Shown: positions 1 to 9,457, numbered from the stretch's first letter. The stretch is DNA of 64,000 nucleotides from an uncultured Pseudomonadota bacterium (GCA_903928965.1 CAIYSZ010000025.1:1-64000), one strand, 5' to 3'. A program made the numbers and translations. Notes: a model not told the origin generated them from the letters alone.

Positions 1-195
1 AACGTGCTTCCGGCCTATCATTTGATGAATATCAATTTGGCTTTGAGTAAGCCTTATTATGGCCTTAAAGCGGCGTTGACCATGTATAACGCACTGGATC
101 AGCATTATCTGGCTCCGTCTAGCGGTGATATACCCGCTGATGCCTTAACCATGGACGGGCGCACAATACGTTTGCGTCTTGAATATGGTTTTTAA
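1..195 (+). CDS. TonB-dependent receptor, C-terminal fragment (5' end outside window)
   Basis: The frame is open from the first base and ends in TAA at 193-195, so only about the last 64 residues are visible. They match, nearly residue for residue, the C-terminus of the receptor encoded at 753-2756: both have LPAYHLMN, a LALSKP strand, MYNALDQHYL and the terminal LRLEYGF. A terminal aromatic residue is the usual end of an outer-membrane beta-barrel. The DNA is also clearly similar to 2567-2756, so this is the upstream member of a tandem duplication of receptor plus YfiR gene. The ligand cannot be inferred. The following yfiR-like gene starts inside this stop region, which implies translational coupling. 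Confidence 0.85.
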   Translation, partial: NVLPAYHLMNINLALSKPYYGLKAALTMYNALDQHYLAPSSGDIPADALTMDGRTIRLRLEYGF

Positions 196-745
196 ATGGC
201 GCTCTGGAATTTACCGTTGGCTGCTGTGCTTGCTGTTGACTTTTCAATCCCTGATGGCGGTTGGCGGGGGCGCTGCTGGAGGCGCCGGCCCGAGTTTAGA
301 ACAGTTAACGCTGGTGTATTTGTATAATTTTTTAAAATTCACCGAATGGCCGCAAGGCGATGCGTTAAACGAATTGACGCTATGCGTCAGCGAGAATGCT
401 AAATTCGGGGCGGAGTTGGGCGATTTGGCTGTCAGGACCGCGCAAAATAAAAACGTGCGGATTTTGCGTATCGCCTTGGGCGCGGATACTCGAATTTGCC
501 AGTTATTGTTTATAGATCGAGCGGAGCATGTGCTGGGCATCCGCGAATGGTTGCGCGGGACGGCCAACCGGCCAATATTGCTGGTCAGCGATTTGCCCGG
601 ATTTCTGGATATCGGCGGCATGATTATGCTGACGGAAGAAAATAATCGGCTGCAATTTGAGGTCAATCTGGATAACGTCAAGAGCACGGGTCTTAAATTG
701 AATTCTCAATTATTGAAGCTGGCTCGCGAAGTCAGGGGCAGGTAA
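185..745 (+). CDS. YfiR-family (DUF4154) periplasmic protein, copy 1
   Basis: A protein of about 186 residues with an N-terminal hydrophobic export signal (WLLCLLLTFQSLMA), followed by the hallmarks of the YfiR/DUF4154 family: YLYNFLKFTEWP near the start of the mature protein and RLQFEVNLDNVKSTGLKLNS near the end. Two cysteines, in LTLCVS and RICQLLF, are shared with the second copy and could form a disulfide. In Pseudomonas, YfiR is a periplasmic inhibitor that binds the CHASE8-type periplasmic domain of the diguanylate cyclase YfiN. ATG at 185 is preferred over TTG at 179, because the homologous gene downstream also starts at the equivalent position, overlapping the receptor stop. It is followed 7 nt later by the receptor at 753. 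The family call is firm; the partner is inferred. Confidence 0.88.
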   Translation: MVFKWRSGIYRWLLCLLLTFQSLMAVGGGAAGGAGPSLEQLTLVYLYNFLKFTEWPQGDALNELTLCVSENAKFGAELGDLAVRTAQNKNVRILRIALGADTRICQLLFIDRAEHVLGIREWLRGTANRPILLVSDLPGFLDIGGMIMLTEENNRLQFEVNLDNVKSTGLKLNSQLLKLAREVRGR

Positions 746-752
746 TTTTAAG

Positions 753-2756
753 ATGCGCGGTTTTATGCGGTTTTCAATCTTTAGTTGCGCGTTTGCGGCG
801 CTTAAACCGGCATTGGCTGACGATAATCAGCAGCTTTACGATATGCCGTTGGATGAATTGGTGAACGTGGAAATTTCGTCCGCTTCCCGTTTTAAACAAA
901 AATCCTCGGAAGCGCCGTCGGCGGTGGAGGTGTTGACTGCCAAGGATATCGCCAGTTTTGGTTGGCGCACCTTGGCGGATGCCTTGAACGCGATTCGCGG
1001 TTTATACGTGCGTAACGATAGAAATTATTCTTATCTGGGCGCGCGCGGTTTCATGCGGCCGGGAGATTACAATTCGCGGATATTGATCATGGTCGACGGG
1101 CGGCGGATGAATGACGCGGTGTATGATTCGGGGTTCATCGGCGAGGAGTTCATGCTGGACATGAACTTGATTGAACGCATTGAATATTTGCCGGGCTCCG
1201 GTTCTTCCGTGTATGGGGCGAATGCGTTGCTGGGCGTGATTAATGTGATCACCAAGCAAGGCAAGGATTTCAACGGCGGCAAATTATACGCCGAGGGCGG
1301 CAGCCAGGGCATGTTTCGGGTGCGCGGCACTTACGGCAAGCAGTTTGACAATGGTTTGGACGTGTTGCTGAACGCTTCTCAGTATTCTAGCGACGGGGCT
1401 AGTAGTTTGTATTTTCCACAATTTTCGTCGATTGATGGCGGTTTTTCGCGAGATATGGACCATGAGCAAAGCAGCCGGGTGTTTACGCAAGCCACTTTTC
1501 GAGATTTTACCTTTCACGGCGGTTTCGTGGATCGTTATAAACAAGATCCCACCGCTTCATCGGGTTCGATATTCAATGATAAGGATAATTATTATGACGA
1601 TAGGTCCGCGTATATGGATCTTGACTACAATAGCCAGGTTGCGGACAACCTGAATCTGGAATTGCGGGGGTTTCAGCATTGGTATAATTATTATGGCATC
1701 ACGCCCTATTACGCGACTGTCGGCGGACAATCGAACGTGCGGGTTTTGAATTACGATTCGGCCAATGCCCGGTGGTGGGGCGGCGAATTCAAATTGACCG
1801 GTACTCAATTTCAGTCGCATAAATGGGCCACCGGCGTCGATTTTCAGTATGATGCTCAACAGCAGCTGTTAAATTATGATGTCAATCCTTACCAAGTGTA
1901 TGCGTCCAGCACTCGGCAGGGGACGCGGCTCGGCATTTATGCGCAAGATGAATACCGGGTGCTGGAGAATTTGATTTTGAACACCGGGGCGCGCCTGGAT
2001 CAAAACCATATGATTCCCGATTGGCAGTTGAATCCGCGCATAGGCTTGATTTGGGAGGCCATGCCGGCGTTGACCGCCAAGCTGTTATATAGCTCGGCTT
2101 TTCGAGCCCCGAACGTGTTTGAACGTGATTACAACGTGTTAGGCTATGCGCCGAATCCGAACAACCGGCAGGAGTTGATTAAAAGTTATGAGGCGGTGCT
2201 GGAATGGCGGCCGGGAAACGGTGTTAGGGTGCTGAGCACGCTGTTTTTGAACAATTTGGACAAATTGTTGATTCAGGATCAAAACCCGGCTTCTCCGACC
2301 TATCTGATGTTCATCAACGCCGGCAAATATAATGCGCGCGGTTTTGAATTCAGCGCCGAAAAGCAATGGGACAGCGGCCGGATGTTTAAATTGAGCTGGA
2401 CGCACACCAATACGCAGGCCGCGGGTACCGGGCAGAACGGTTGGGCTCCGGCTTCGCCGAACAACATGGTCAAGCTGCATTACGTGGAGCCGTTGTTCGA
2501 TGACTTGTTTCGTTTGGGGGTGGAGGAAATTTTCATTGATCAGCAATTGACGCTGGCGGGAAACCTTCTCCCGGCCTATCATTTGATGAATTTAAATTTG
2601 GCTTTAAGTAAGCCTTTTCATGGCCTGAAGGCGGGATTGACCATGTACAACGCGTTGGATCAGCATTATTTGGTGGCTGCTAGCGGGGATCAATCCCTTG
2701 ATGCATTAACCATGGACGGACGTACTCTGCGTTTGCGTCTGGAATATGGATTTTAA
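753..2756 (+). CDS. TonB-dependent outer-membrane receptor
   Basis: 667 residues. A signal peptide occupies residues 1-22, with cleavage likely after KPALA. A short N-terminal segment (PLDELVNVEISSASRF) precedes the plug domain, which runs from about residue 50 to 170 and includes VEVLTAKDIASFG and RIEYLPGSGSSVYGANA, both typical of plugs. The remainder is a 22-strand-type barrel ending in LRLEYGF. It would import a bound ligand using TonB energy. The ligand is unknown: no siderophore or cobalamin signature is evident. It lies between two yfiR-like genes, with 7 nt to the upstream one and an overlap with the downstream one, so receptor and YfiR protein are probably co-expressed. ATG at 753 is used; ATG at 765 would still keep a signal peptide. 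Confidence 0.9.
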   Translation: MRGFMRFSIFSCAFAALKPALADDNQQLYDMPLDELVNVEISSASRFKQKSSEAPSAVEVLTAKDIASFGWRTLADALNAIRGLYVRNDRNYSYLGARGFMRPGDYNSRILIMVDGRRMNDAVYDSGFIGEEFMLDMNLIERIEYLPGSGSSVYGANALLGVINVITKQGKDFNGGKLYAEGGSQGMFRVRGTYGKQFDNGLDVLLNASQYSSDGASSLYFPQFSSIDGGFSRDMDHEQSSRVFTQATFRDFTFHGGFVDRYKQDPTASSGSIFNDKDNYYDDRSAYMDLDYNSQVADNLNLELRGFQHWYNYYGITPYYATVGGQSNVRVLNYDSANARWWGGEFKLTGTQFQSHKWATGVDFQYDAQQQLLNYDVNPYQVYASSTRQGTRLGIYAQDEYRVLENLILNTGARLDQNHMIPDWQLNPRIGLIWEAMPALTAKLLYSSAFRAPNVFERDYNVLGYAPNPNNRQELIKSYEAVLEWRPGNGVRVLSTLFLNNLDKLLIQDQNPASPTYLMFINAGKYNARGFEFSAEKQWDSGRMFKLSWTHTNTQAAGTGQNGWAPASPNNMVKLHYVEPLFDDLFRLGVEEIFIDQQLTLAGNLLPAYHLMNLNLALSKPFHGLKAGLTMYNALDQHYLVAASGDQSLDALTMDGRTLRLRLEYGF

Positions 2757-3348
2757 TATGCCGGCTTGGATTTCAAACCTTGCCGTCAAGCGTGGCGCGA
2801 TATTACAAGGCTGGCTGCTGGGTCTAATATTGACGATTCAATGCTGGAACGCGGCGGCGGAGCCGATTACGGCGACCAGCCTAGAGCAGCTTACCATGGT
2901 TTATTTGTACAATTTTTTGAAATTCACCGAATGGCCGAATGGTGAAACCATGAGCGAATTGACGCTATGCGTCACGGATACGGCCAAATTCGGCGCCGTG
3001 TTGGATGATCTGGCCGGACGCACGGCGCAAAACAAAAAAGTACAAATCAAGCGCATCGGAGCAGTGGACAATCCTAGCGTTTGCCAATTATTGTTTTTGT
3101 ATCATGAGGAGCCTTCGCAAAGAATCCGAGACTTATTGCGTAAGACCGAGAATCAACCGATTTTGATGGTTAGCGATTTGACGGAGTTTCTGAATAGCGG
3201 TGGCATGATTATTTTAGTGGAGCAAGATAATCGGCTGCAATTTGAGGTCAATCTGGATAAGGTCAAAAGCGCGGGTTTGAAGCTCAATTCACAGTTATTG
3301 AAATTAGCTAGAGAAATTAAGGAAAACAATAGTGTTAAATTGAAATAA
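2746..3348 (+). CDS. YfiR-family (DUF4154) periplasmic protein, copy 2
   Basis: 200 residues, paralogous to the gene at 185-745. It has a hydrophobic leader (GWLLGLILTIQCWNAAAE), the YLYNFLKFTEWP motif, cysteines in LTLCVT and SVCQLLF, and the closing NRLQFEVNLDKVKSAGL motif. The start codon overlaps the receptor stop (2754-2756); ATG at 2758 is an alternative start just after the stop. It is followed after 157 nt by a hybrid histidine kinase with a CHASE8-like sensor. That suggests the YfiR protein may regulate the kinase instead of, or in addition to, a diguanylate cyclase. The family is clear from motifs; the regulatory target is inference from gene order. Confidence 0.88.
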   Translation: MDFNMPAWISNLAVKRGAILQGWLLGLILTIQCWNAAAEPITATSLEQLTMVYLYNFLKFTEWPNGETMSELTLCVTDTAKFGAVLDDLAGRTAQNKKVQIKRIGAVDNPSVCQLLFLYHEEPSQRIRDLLRKTENQPILMVSDLTEFLNSGGMIILVEQDNRLQFEVNLDKVKSAGLKLNSQLLKLAREIKENNSVKLK

Positions 3349-3505
3349 GTAATATAGCTATTAAGAACGCATGTCTAATTTTAATAGAGTAATGTAAGTT
3401 TACGATTTTAGAGCCGGCGTCTCATGGATTTTTCGCATTGAGTTGGCCGCGATTCGAGGTAAACTTTCATCTTTTCAAGAAATCATCTCGACAAATTAGA
3501 GGCAA

Positions 3506-6223
3506 ATGAAGATATTACCTGTATCCAGCCGCAAGGTTTCCATAGCTGAGAAGCTAAGACGCATCATTCTTACTAATTTGGCATGGTCGTTGATTATCGT
3601 GTTTGCCTTGGTGGCGGGCAACGAGACCCGGAATTCCTTGCATACGGCTAAGGAACAAGTAGCGGGTTTGGCGCGGGTGACGGCCAAGGATTCCGAGGCG
3701 GCGCTGATTTTTCAGGACAGTAATAGCGCGCGGCAAACCTTGGAGTCCTTGAGCGAAATTTCCTCAATTATCGGCGCTACCCTGCTCACGCCCGACGGCC
3801 GGGAAGTTGCGGTCTATCAAGGGCGAAAGCCAATCTGGCTGCCTGCGTTTCTGCCTTGGCGCGAGTTGAGTTATCGGCAAGAAGTGACCAACGAAAAAGA
3901 GGTGGTGGGCATTTTAACCTTGCGCTATTCCTTGGGTGAAATGTGGCGCGATCTGACTTTTAATCTTGCGGCTTCGGCCATGGCCTTGTCGGCGGGCTTT
4001 TTGTTGGCGATTTATCTGGCCAACCGTTTGGCGGTAGCGGTGACTCGGCCAATAGTTGAATTGTCCACCACCGCGCGCCGGGTTTCGGAATCGGGCGATT
4101 ATCTCAGGCGGGCGCACAAACATTCAAATGACGAAGTGGGCGATTTGGTTGACTCCTTTAACGATATGTTGGAGCAAATCAATAGCCGGGACGTGGAGTT
4201 GGCGAGCCACCGCGCCAACCTGGAGAAACAAGTGGAACTGCGCACCCATGAGTTGCGCTTGGCCAAGGACGCCGCCGAGGCCGCCAACGCCGCCAAATCG
4301 CAATTTCTGGCCAATATGAGCCATGAAATCCGTACGCCAATGAATGGGGTTTTGGGGATGACGGAATTACTATTGGGCACTGATTTGACCGAGAATCAGC
4401 GCCGGTTCGTTTCGGCGGTGAATACATCGGGCGAATCCCTGTTGGCCATCATCAACGATATTTTGGATTTTTCTAAAATCGAGTCCGGTCATTTACTCTT
4501 GGAACACGTGGATTTTGATTTGCATACCTTGGTGGAGGATATCGTGGAGCTGTTCGCCAAACGGGCGCATAGCAAGGATTTGGAGATCAATAGTCATATT
4601 GCCGTGGATGCGCCGCGACAGGTTATCGGCGACCCAACCCGAGTCCGGCAAGTGTTGCTGAATTTAGTCGGCAACGCGATCAAGTTTACCCACAATGGCG
4701 AAATCGAGGTCAGGGTGAAACCGGACGGGGCCGGCGGAATCAAATTTACGGTGCGGGACACAGGAATTGGCATTGAGGAAAAGATTATGCCTTTGTTGTT
4801 TCATGCCTTTACCCAAGCCGATGGGTCTACTACGCGCCAATATGGCGGCACCGGTTTGGGTTTGACAATTTCCAAGCAATTGGTTGAATTGATGGGCGGT
4901 CATATCGATGTGGAAAGCAGTCCGGGTAAAGGGGCGGTGTTTTCTTTCAGCTTGCCATTGCCGTGTAGCGGTTCCAACGCGGCCTCGGAGGATACGCGGA
5001 CTGCCTTGGCCGGTCTGCGGCTATTGGTGGCGGAATATAATGATACGTGCCGCGAAATTTTGCTTGATTACGCTTCGTCATGGAATATGCGGGTGGATGC
5101 CGTCGCCGATCCTTACGCTGCTTTTGAGTTATTGAAACTGTCAGCCCGCGCCGGCCTCGGATATGACCGGGTAATCATTGATATGAAGAGTCCGGGCATG
5201 TCGGGGCTGGAGTTGGGTCAAACCATAAAAGCCGATCCGGAGTTGCGTAACATTCCGCTGATTTTGCTGGTTTCCACTTCGTTTAGCAGCGAAACGCAAC
5301 ATATCAAGCAAGCCGGTTTTTCCTCGTATTTGATTAAACCCATCCGCAAGCTGGAGTTGTTTAATTGTATGTTGGGCGCGCCAGCGCCTGAAATAGTCAC
5401 GGCTAAGGCCGCCGCCGCCGCCTTGCCGGTTGAGGAGGCGGCGGCCGAGGGCGACTCACCCGTGCGTATTTTATTGGCCGAGGATAACCGGGTGAATCAA
5501 GAAGTGGCGAAAACGATGTTGAAACGTTTCGGCTTTGTGGTGGACGTGGCGAATAACGGTCAGGAAGCCTTGTTGGCTCTGGAGAATAATGTATACGATC
5601 TGGTGTTGATGGATTGTATGATGCCGGTGATGGACGGTTACGCCGCGACCGCCGAAATACGCCGGCGGCAACAAGAAGGCTTGTTGCCGGGTTTTCCGAT
5701 TATTGCGCTGACAGCGAACGCGCTGGGCGGGGATCGGGAAAAATGTCTGGCCGCCGGCATGGACGATTATCAAGCCAAGCCTTTCAAAAAAGAAGCTATT
5801 TTACAAATGGTGAATAAATGGACGAAACCTTCCGCACAATCGGAGCTTACGCCCGCGCCATCGGTATGGTCCGAGGCGCGCGCGTTTAATCGGGAGGCGC
5901 TGGAGGCGATTCGCGAATTGGATCCTGACAGTAGTGATCAATTATTACATGAGTTGATAGTCTTGTATTTGGAGAATACTCAGGAGCTGTTGCAAAATTT
6001 GCGGGATGGGTTCGCCGCCGGGGATACGCATAAAATTATGAACGCCGCGCATACGTTGAAATCCAGCAGCCGGCAAGTCGGCGCCGAGGCGTTGGGGGTG
6101 TTATGCGCCACGGTGGAGCGGGACGCCAAGGAGGGCAGGTTCGATGCGTCCGGCAAGGTATTGAGCGACATAGATCAAGCTTTCGCCGGCGCGAAGCAGG
6201 TTTTGGGCGGGTATTTGGGTTAG
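3506..6223 (+). CDS. Hybrid histidine kinase with CHASE8-like sensor, two receiver domains and HPt
   Basis: 905 residues, inner membrane. Visible order: TM1 about 22-40; a periplasmic domain about 41-150 with CHASE8-like [21 protein letters not shown]2 about 152-178; HAMP about 179-230; HisKA with phospho-accepting His273 in [12 protein letters not shown]; HATPase_c with N box NAIKF and G boxes DTGIG and GGTGLGL; receiver 1 about 503-622 with Asp559 but a weakened acidic pair (VAEYND); receiver 2 about 655-775 with LLAEDN and Asp703; HPt about 815-900 with His849 in [10 protein letters not shown]. This is the BarA-like architecture for a multistep phosphorelay. No separate response regulator or DNA-binding output lies nearby, so the final phosphate acceptor is unknown. 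The ATG at 3506 has AGAGG just upstream. Confidence 0.93.
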   Translation: MKILPVSSRKVSIAEKLRRIILTNLAWSLIIVFALVAGNETRNSLHTAKEQVAGLARVTAKDSEAALIFQDSNSARQTLESLSEISSIIGATLLTPDGREVAVYQGRKPIWLPAFLPWRELSYRQEVTNEKEVVGILTLRYSLGEMWRDLTFNLAASAMALSAGFLLAIYLANRLAVAVTRPIVELSTTARRVSESGDYLRRAHKHSNDEVGDLVDSFNDMLEQINSRDVELASHRANLEKQVELRTHELRLAKDAAEAANAAKSQFLANMSHEIRTPMNGVLGMTELLLGTDLTENQRRFVSAVNTSGESLLAIINDILDFSKIESGHLLLEHVDFDLHTLVEDIVELFAKRAHSKDLEINSHIAVDAPRQVIGDPTRVRQVLLNLVGNAIKFTHNGEIEVRVKPDGAGGIKFTVRDTGIGIEEKIMPLLFHAFTQADGSTTRQYGGTGLGLTISKQLVELMGGHIDVESSPGKGAVFSFSLPLPCSGSNAASEDTRTALAGLRLLVAEYNDTCREILLDYASSWNMRVDAVADPYAAFELLKLSARAGLGYDRVIIDMKSPGMSGLELGQTIKADPELRNIPLILLVSTSFSSETQHIKQAGFSSYLIKPIRKLELFNCMLGAPAPEIVTAKAAAAALPVEEAAAEGDSPVRILLAEDNRVNQEVAKTMLKRFGFVVDVANNGQEALLALENNVYDLVLMDCMMPVMDGYAATAEIRRRQQEGLLPGFPIIALTANALGGDREKCLAAGMDDYQAKPFKKEAILQMVNKWTKPSAQSELTPAPSVWSEARAFNREALEAIRELDPDSSDQLLHELIVLYLENTQELLQNLRDGFAAGDTHKIMNAAHTLKSSSRQVGAEALGVLCATVERDAKEGRFDASGKVLSDIDQAFAGAKQVLGGYLG

Positions 6224-6275
6224 GCTGGGGTAGTGAGGTTTAATTACCTTCAAGTCACTTATTCAATAACACACA

Positions 6276-6299
6276 ATTATCCAGATAAAGCTGGATAAT
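6276..6299. repeat. Small hairpin downstream of the kinase gene
   Basis: TTATCCAG (6277-6284) and CTGGATAA (6291-6298) form a perfect 8-bp stem with a 6-nt loop, 53 nt after the kinase stop. No U-tract follows, so it is not a classic intrinsic terminator. It may protect the mRNA 3' end. Confidence 0.35.
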
Positions 6300-6534
6300 C
6301 TGACAAACTCTTCCAGCCGCCGGGCGCGGAAACCTTAGGCGCTACGAATTTGATTATTCTTGATACTGATAATTCGGCGCGCTTCACCGCGTGGCGTCCA
6401 AACTAAGACAATCATCCGGTTGTCGAGTTAGTTTTTTTATCAACGTCAAAGCTTCGATCTAGATTTATTTATTGGCTACTAACTTTAGCCGGGACAATCG
6501 CGCTAGCAAGGTAAAAGGCTGTTGGCGCAAAACC

Positions 6535-6648
6535 GGCCTTGGCGGCCAGAGGCGCTTGTCGGGGGACGCCGTGAATATGTCCCTATAGGCTTGGAGCCCG
6601 CATCCCTGCGGGCTACACCCCCGCCAATCGCCTCTGGCCGCCAAGGCC
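6535..6648. repeat. Dispersed palindromic element with 20-bp perfect inverted arms
   Basis: The arm at 6535-6554 (GGCCTTGGCGGCCAGAGGCG) is exactly reverse-complemented at 6629-6648. Between them lies a smaller hairpin (AGCCCGCA...TGCGGGCT, 6594-6613). The inner segment 6564-6616, beginning GGACGCCGTGAAT, recurs in diverged form at 61256-61312, so it is a dispersed intergenic repeat. The rest of the spacer 6224-6857 shows no convincing gene. A 74-codon reading frame at 6522-6746 is mostly this palindrome and is not credible as a protein. Confidence 0.7.
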
Positions 6649-6857
6649 TTGATGGGTTGGTTAGCAATGAAGTCTGTCTCGGTTTAGATCAGAAGTTAAA
6701 TTATTGCAGTTACGTTAAATGGGTGAGTCAAGCGCCAAATGATTAAGCATTTTGGCATTCAAATTGCAAAGTGATTATGAATTTAAAAAAATTGACAATA
6801 GTTGCGTTTTCTGTTATCAAAACGGTTTGTTTTTTCCTTATTTATAAGGTATTTCTA

Positions 6858-7712
6858 ATGATTGTTTCAAAAATCCAGTTTAAAAAAATACTCATACTGA
6901 TAGTTTGCGGTTTATCCTTAACAGAAGTAAAAGCGGCAACAGTTTTTCAGCAGCAACTTAGTGCTGTTGCAGGCGCCGGCGCCTGTGGCGGTAGCGTTGG
7001 ATGCGTGACAGAGGATAATAAACCACTACAAGTAGTACCCTTTAACGGAAGTTTGAGTTCAAAGATTAGTAGTTCCTTGAGCGATGGTTCCTACGCTAAT
7101 GCCAACGCGGACATATCTTTTGGCCATGCCCATGTTTATGCGGACGCTCATCGGACATTTAATGCTTCGTTGGACTCTCTATCTGGAATTATTGTGGGTG
7201 ATGCCCAATCGCAGGGCTCTGTTGAACAGATCGACTATATTGATACTAGCAATCTTCTCAACAGCATCTATAAATTTCAGTACGATGTACATGGTTCTCA
7301 TACGTTAACAGATAATACATATCCTAATAACATCAGCGCCTATAGTTATCTTTACTACTCAATTACTGACTTGGCAACCGATACTTATCTTGATTACGGT
7401 AACTGGAGCAGCAGCGATGCTTCGCCTAATGTCAACATCATAAAAAATGTTTTGGTGCCTAATGGTGATACAATTGCCGTAAGGGTAGAGTTTGAAGCTA
7501 ATGCCTATGTCATGAGTAATAATGCAGCCTCTTACTTAACAGCAGTTTCAGATTACTCTCATACTTTGGATGTGTATATAGATCCTGTTACACCGGGAGC
7601 AAATACAACCGGAATTAGCGGGCATGATTATGCGTCACCCATTCCAGTTGCACCATCGATCTGCTTATTCGGAAGCGCTTTATTAGGATACCTAGGTTTA
7701 AAACGGCTGTGA
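6858..7712 (+). CDS. Secreted protein with PEP/VPLPA-CTERM-like sorting tail
   Basis: About 284 residues from ATG 6858. The N-terminus FKKILILIVCGLSLTEVKA is a good signal peptide. The body is rich in Ser, Asn, Asp, Ala and Tyr and low in charge, like extracellular proteins sorted by exosortase. The C-terminus has SPIPVAPSICLFGSALLGYL followed by GLKRL: a short proline-containing motif, a hydrophobic helix and basic residues, which is a variant CTERM anchor. ATG 6858 is preferred because it has AAGGT 7 nt upstream and gives a proper signal peptide; an in-frame ATG at 6771 would add a second hydrophobic stretch without a ribosome site. Codon use is more AT-rich than its neighbours. No enzymatic domain was recognised. 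Confidence 0.75.
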   Translation: MIVSKIQFKKILILIVCGLSLTEVKAATVFQQQLSAVAGAGACGGSVGCVTEDNKPLQVVPFNGSLSSKISSSLSDGSYANANADISFGHAHVYADAHRTFNASLDSLSGIIVGDAQSQGSVEQIDYIDTSNLLNSIYKFQYDVHGSHTLTDNTYPNNISAYSYLYYSITDLATDTYLDYGNWSSSDASPNVNIIKNVLVPNGDTIAVRVEFEANAYVMSNNAASYLTAVSDYSHTLDVYIDPVTPGANTTGISGHDYASPIPVAPSICLFGSALLGYLGLKRL

Positions 7713-7787
7713 TGATTTTAGAATATATCTACCAATGCCCTTGTTTTCTTTGGTAAGTGGCGCGCGGCTGGGCGCGCGGTATGTGCT

Positions 7788-8528
7788 TTAATTAAACGCC
7801 GTTTCGTCCCAGGCCTCGGGCGTGTCTTCATAGTTGAAGCGTTTGCGTTCCTCGGCGGTTTTGCCGAGAATTTTGGCCATCCAGGGCGGCGGGGCGTCGA
7901 ATACTTTTTGAAACTCCGTGAGCTTTTCCACCGCGTCTATGACTTCCGGTTCCTTGATCGGATAAATATCGGCGCGGATGACTTTGGCCGCCGCCGGTCC
8001 GCCTATGGATTGCACGAATAGAATTTGACAGTCTTTGATTAATTCGGCGCGGAATTGGTTGCGGTCTTCCGCGTCATCCGCTTCTATGGTGGAGCGGATG
8101 TCGACTAGCCGGATGTCGTTACGGCTAAGTTGGTAGACTAAAAAGCGGATGCAGGAGCCGAAGTGTCCGTTCAGCAAGTTGCCGGTATTGGAGGCGATGG
8201 CGATGCGAATCGATTCAGGCATGTCGCCTTCCCGATACGGTTGCACTTGCGGAATGCCTTCGTCGCCGCTTTCGTCTCCCCACAAATAGCGCACCGCCAG
8301 TTTGATGTTGGCTAGGCCAATGCCTATGTCTTCACCGTCTTCCTCGCCGTCATGACTGCCGATGCCTGTTTTCAGGTTGGTGACGGTTATCGATTTCAGT
8401 TTTTCGTCGTCTAGCGGCGAGCCGACTTTGCCATGCAGTACGCTAATCAACTTGGGTAAGTCGATTCCGGGTAGCACGCGGGCGGCCAGCGCGATGCGTA
8501 GCGCTATATCTCTGGGTAATTGGGACAT
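7788..8528 (-). CDS. NafY/NifX-type dinitrogenase iron-molybdenum cofactor-binding protein
   Basis: About 246 residues. The N-terminal half (LPRDIALRIALAARVLPGID...) resembles the NafY N-terminal domain. The middle (IRIAIASNTGNLLNGHFGSC) is the NifX/NifB-C FeMo-cofactor-binding fold, with the characteristic GHFGSC segment. NafY proteins bind FeMo-co or apodinitrogenase during nitrogenase maturation in the cytoplasm. ATG 8528 is chosen because it is preceded by AGAGGTGA; an upstream in-frame start at 8561 would overlap the rhodanese gene. It is the last gene of a three-gene minus-strand cluster with a rhodanese and an unknown protein. No nitrogenase structural genes are in the window. Confidence 0.85.
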   Translation of the reverse strand: MSQLPRDIALRIALAARVLPGIDLPKLISVLHGKVGSPLDDEKLKSITVTNLKTGIGSHDGEEDGEDIGIGLANIKLAVRYLWGDESGDEGIPQVQPYREGDMPESIRIAIASNTGNLLNGHFGSCIRFLVYQLSRNDIRLVDIRSTIEADDAEDRNQFRAELIKDCQILFVQSIGGPAAAKVIRADIYPIKEPEVIDAVEKLTEFQKVFDAPPPWMAKILGKTAEERKRFNYEDTPEAWDETAFN

Positions 8529-8539
8529 GGTTTCACCTC

Positions 8540-8845
8540 TTAAGTTTGCTGTTGCCGCCATTCGGCGTAGCCGCCGGCTAGGCTATAGACTTCTTGAAAG
8601 CCGAAGTCGCCGAACATTTCCGCCAGGTGTTCGCTGCTGTGTCCATGGTAGCAGTAGATCAATATCGGGCGCTGTTTGTCGGCTTTTCTGAGCAGGCTGT
8701 CGCGTAATTGATCGTGTACATGCATGGCCCCGCCGATATGACTTTCTTGATAATCCTTTAGCTTGCGGCAGTCCAGAATGACCGGGTTTTGTTCGCTGAG
8801 CAGTTGCTTGGCGGCGGCGACGGTTGCGGTTTTAAAATTTTTCAT
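8540..8845 (-). CDS. Rhodanese-domain protein (sulfurtransferase)
   Basis: About 101 residues, a single rhodanese domain. The substrate-entry motif VILDCRKLKDYQESHI is followed by the active-site loop IYCYHGHSS, whose cysteine would carry the persulfide. The C-terminal LAGGYAEWR is also typical. Single-domain rhodaneses pass sulfane sulfur to acceptors. Placed 11 nt upstream of the nafY/nifX-like gene, a role in sulfur supply for nitrogenase metallocluster assembly is a reasonable inference. ATG 8845 is used; the TTG at 8863 would add six residues. Confidence 0.85.
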   Translation of the reverse strand: MKNFKTATVAAAKQLLSEQNPVILDCRKLKDYQESHIGGAMHVHDQLRDSLLRKADKQRPILIYCYHGHSSEHLAEMFGDFGFQEVYSLAGGYAEWRQQQT

Positions 8846-8878
8846 GGCGGATTCCGGCGGCAATATTAGGCGGACGGT

Positions 8879-9457
8879 TTAAACCGGGCCGCCGCTGGCT
8901 TCTTTTTTGACTTCTATGGTTTGGGTCAGCGCTTCTTCCAAGCTGATTTCCTCGGCTTTGGATTTGTGCGTTTTGGCCGCGTCGTACATGGCGATGACTT
9001 TGTCCTCGGCGGACAGGCCTTTCAAATCGGCTTTTTCAATGTATAGCGCTTCCAGGGTTTCGTTCCAGATCATGCCTTCCTTATAAGGCAATAAATTGAA
9101 GACAATGTCCGCGTAGACGATTTTTTGCGGCTTGGCTATGTTTTCTACGTAGAAGAAGGTGACGGTTTCCGGAGTCAGCGCTTCTTTGTATTTGTCCACG
9201 AATACCGGCAGGTCTTCCAATTTGAAAAATAGGCCGTTGATGAAGAGTATTTTTTCGCTGTCGGCCAGAACGGCGGATTGGTTGATGACCAATTCGGGCG
9301 TTTTACGGTCGCGAATGTTGGTAGAGCCTTCGCGCATTGCGCCTTCGATCAGGACTAAATCGCCGCGAAAAGCCGACAAGCCAGCGGTAGTGGTCTTACC
9401 GACCAAGGTGGTGATCCACAATAATCCCTGGCTATCAAATTTCTCAAGTAACGACAT
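8879..9457 (-). CDS. Conserved hypothetical protein in a nif-accessory cluster
   Basis: 192 residues, no signal peptide or membrane segment, mildly acidic. I do not recognise a family. Visible features are an N-terminal beta-rich part (GLLWITTLVGKTTTAGLSAF), a central IVFNLLPYKEGM segment, and a Lys/Glu-rich tail. The GKTTT string is not in a convincing Walker A context. It is the first gene of the cluster that continues with a rhodanese (34 nt downstream) and a NafY/NifX-like protein, so co-transcription and a nitrogen-fixation link are inferred from context only. Confidence 0.7.
   Translation of the reverse strand: MSLLEKFDSQGLLWITTLVGKTTTAGLSAFRGDLVLIEGAMREGSTNIRDRKTPELVINQSAVLADSEKILFINGLFFKLEDLPVFVDKYKEALTPETVTFFYVENIAKPQKIVYADIVFNLLPYKEGMIWNETLEALYIEKADLKGLSAEDKVIAMYDAAKTHKSKAEEISLEEALTQTIEVKKEASGGPV

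Noticed and set aside
6522-6746. 74-codon frame in the spacer after the kinase
   Set aside because: Most of it is the 6535-6648 palindrome; no ribosome site and no protein-like composition.
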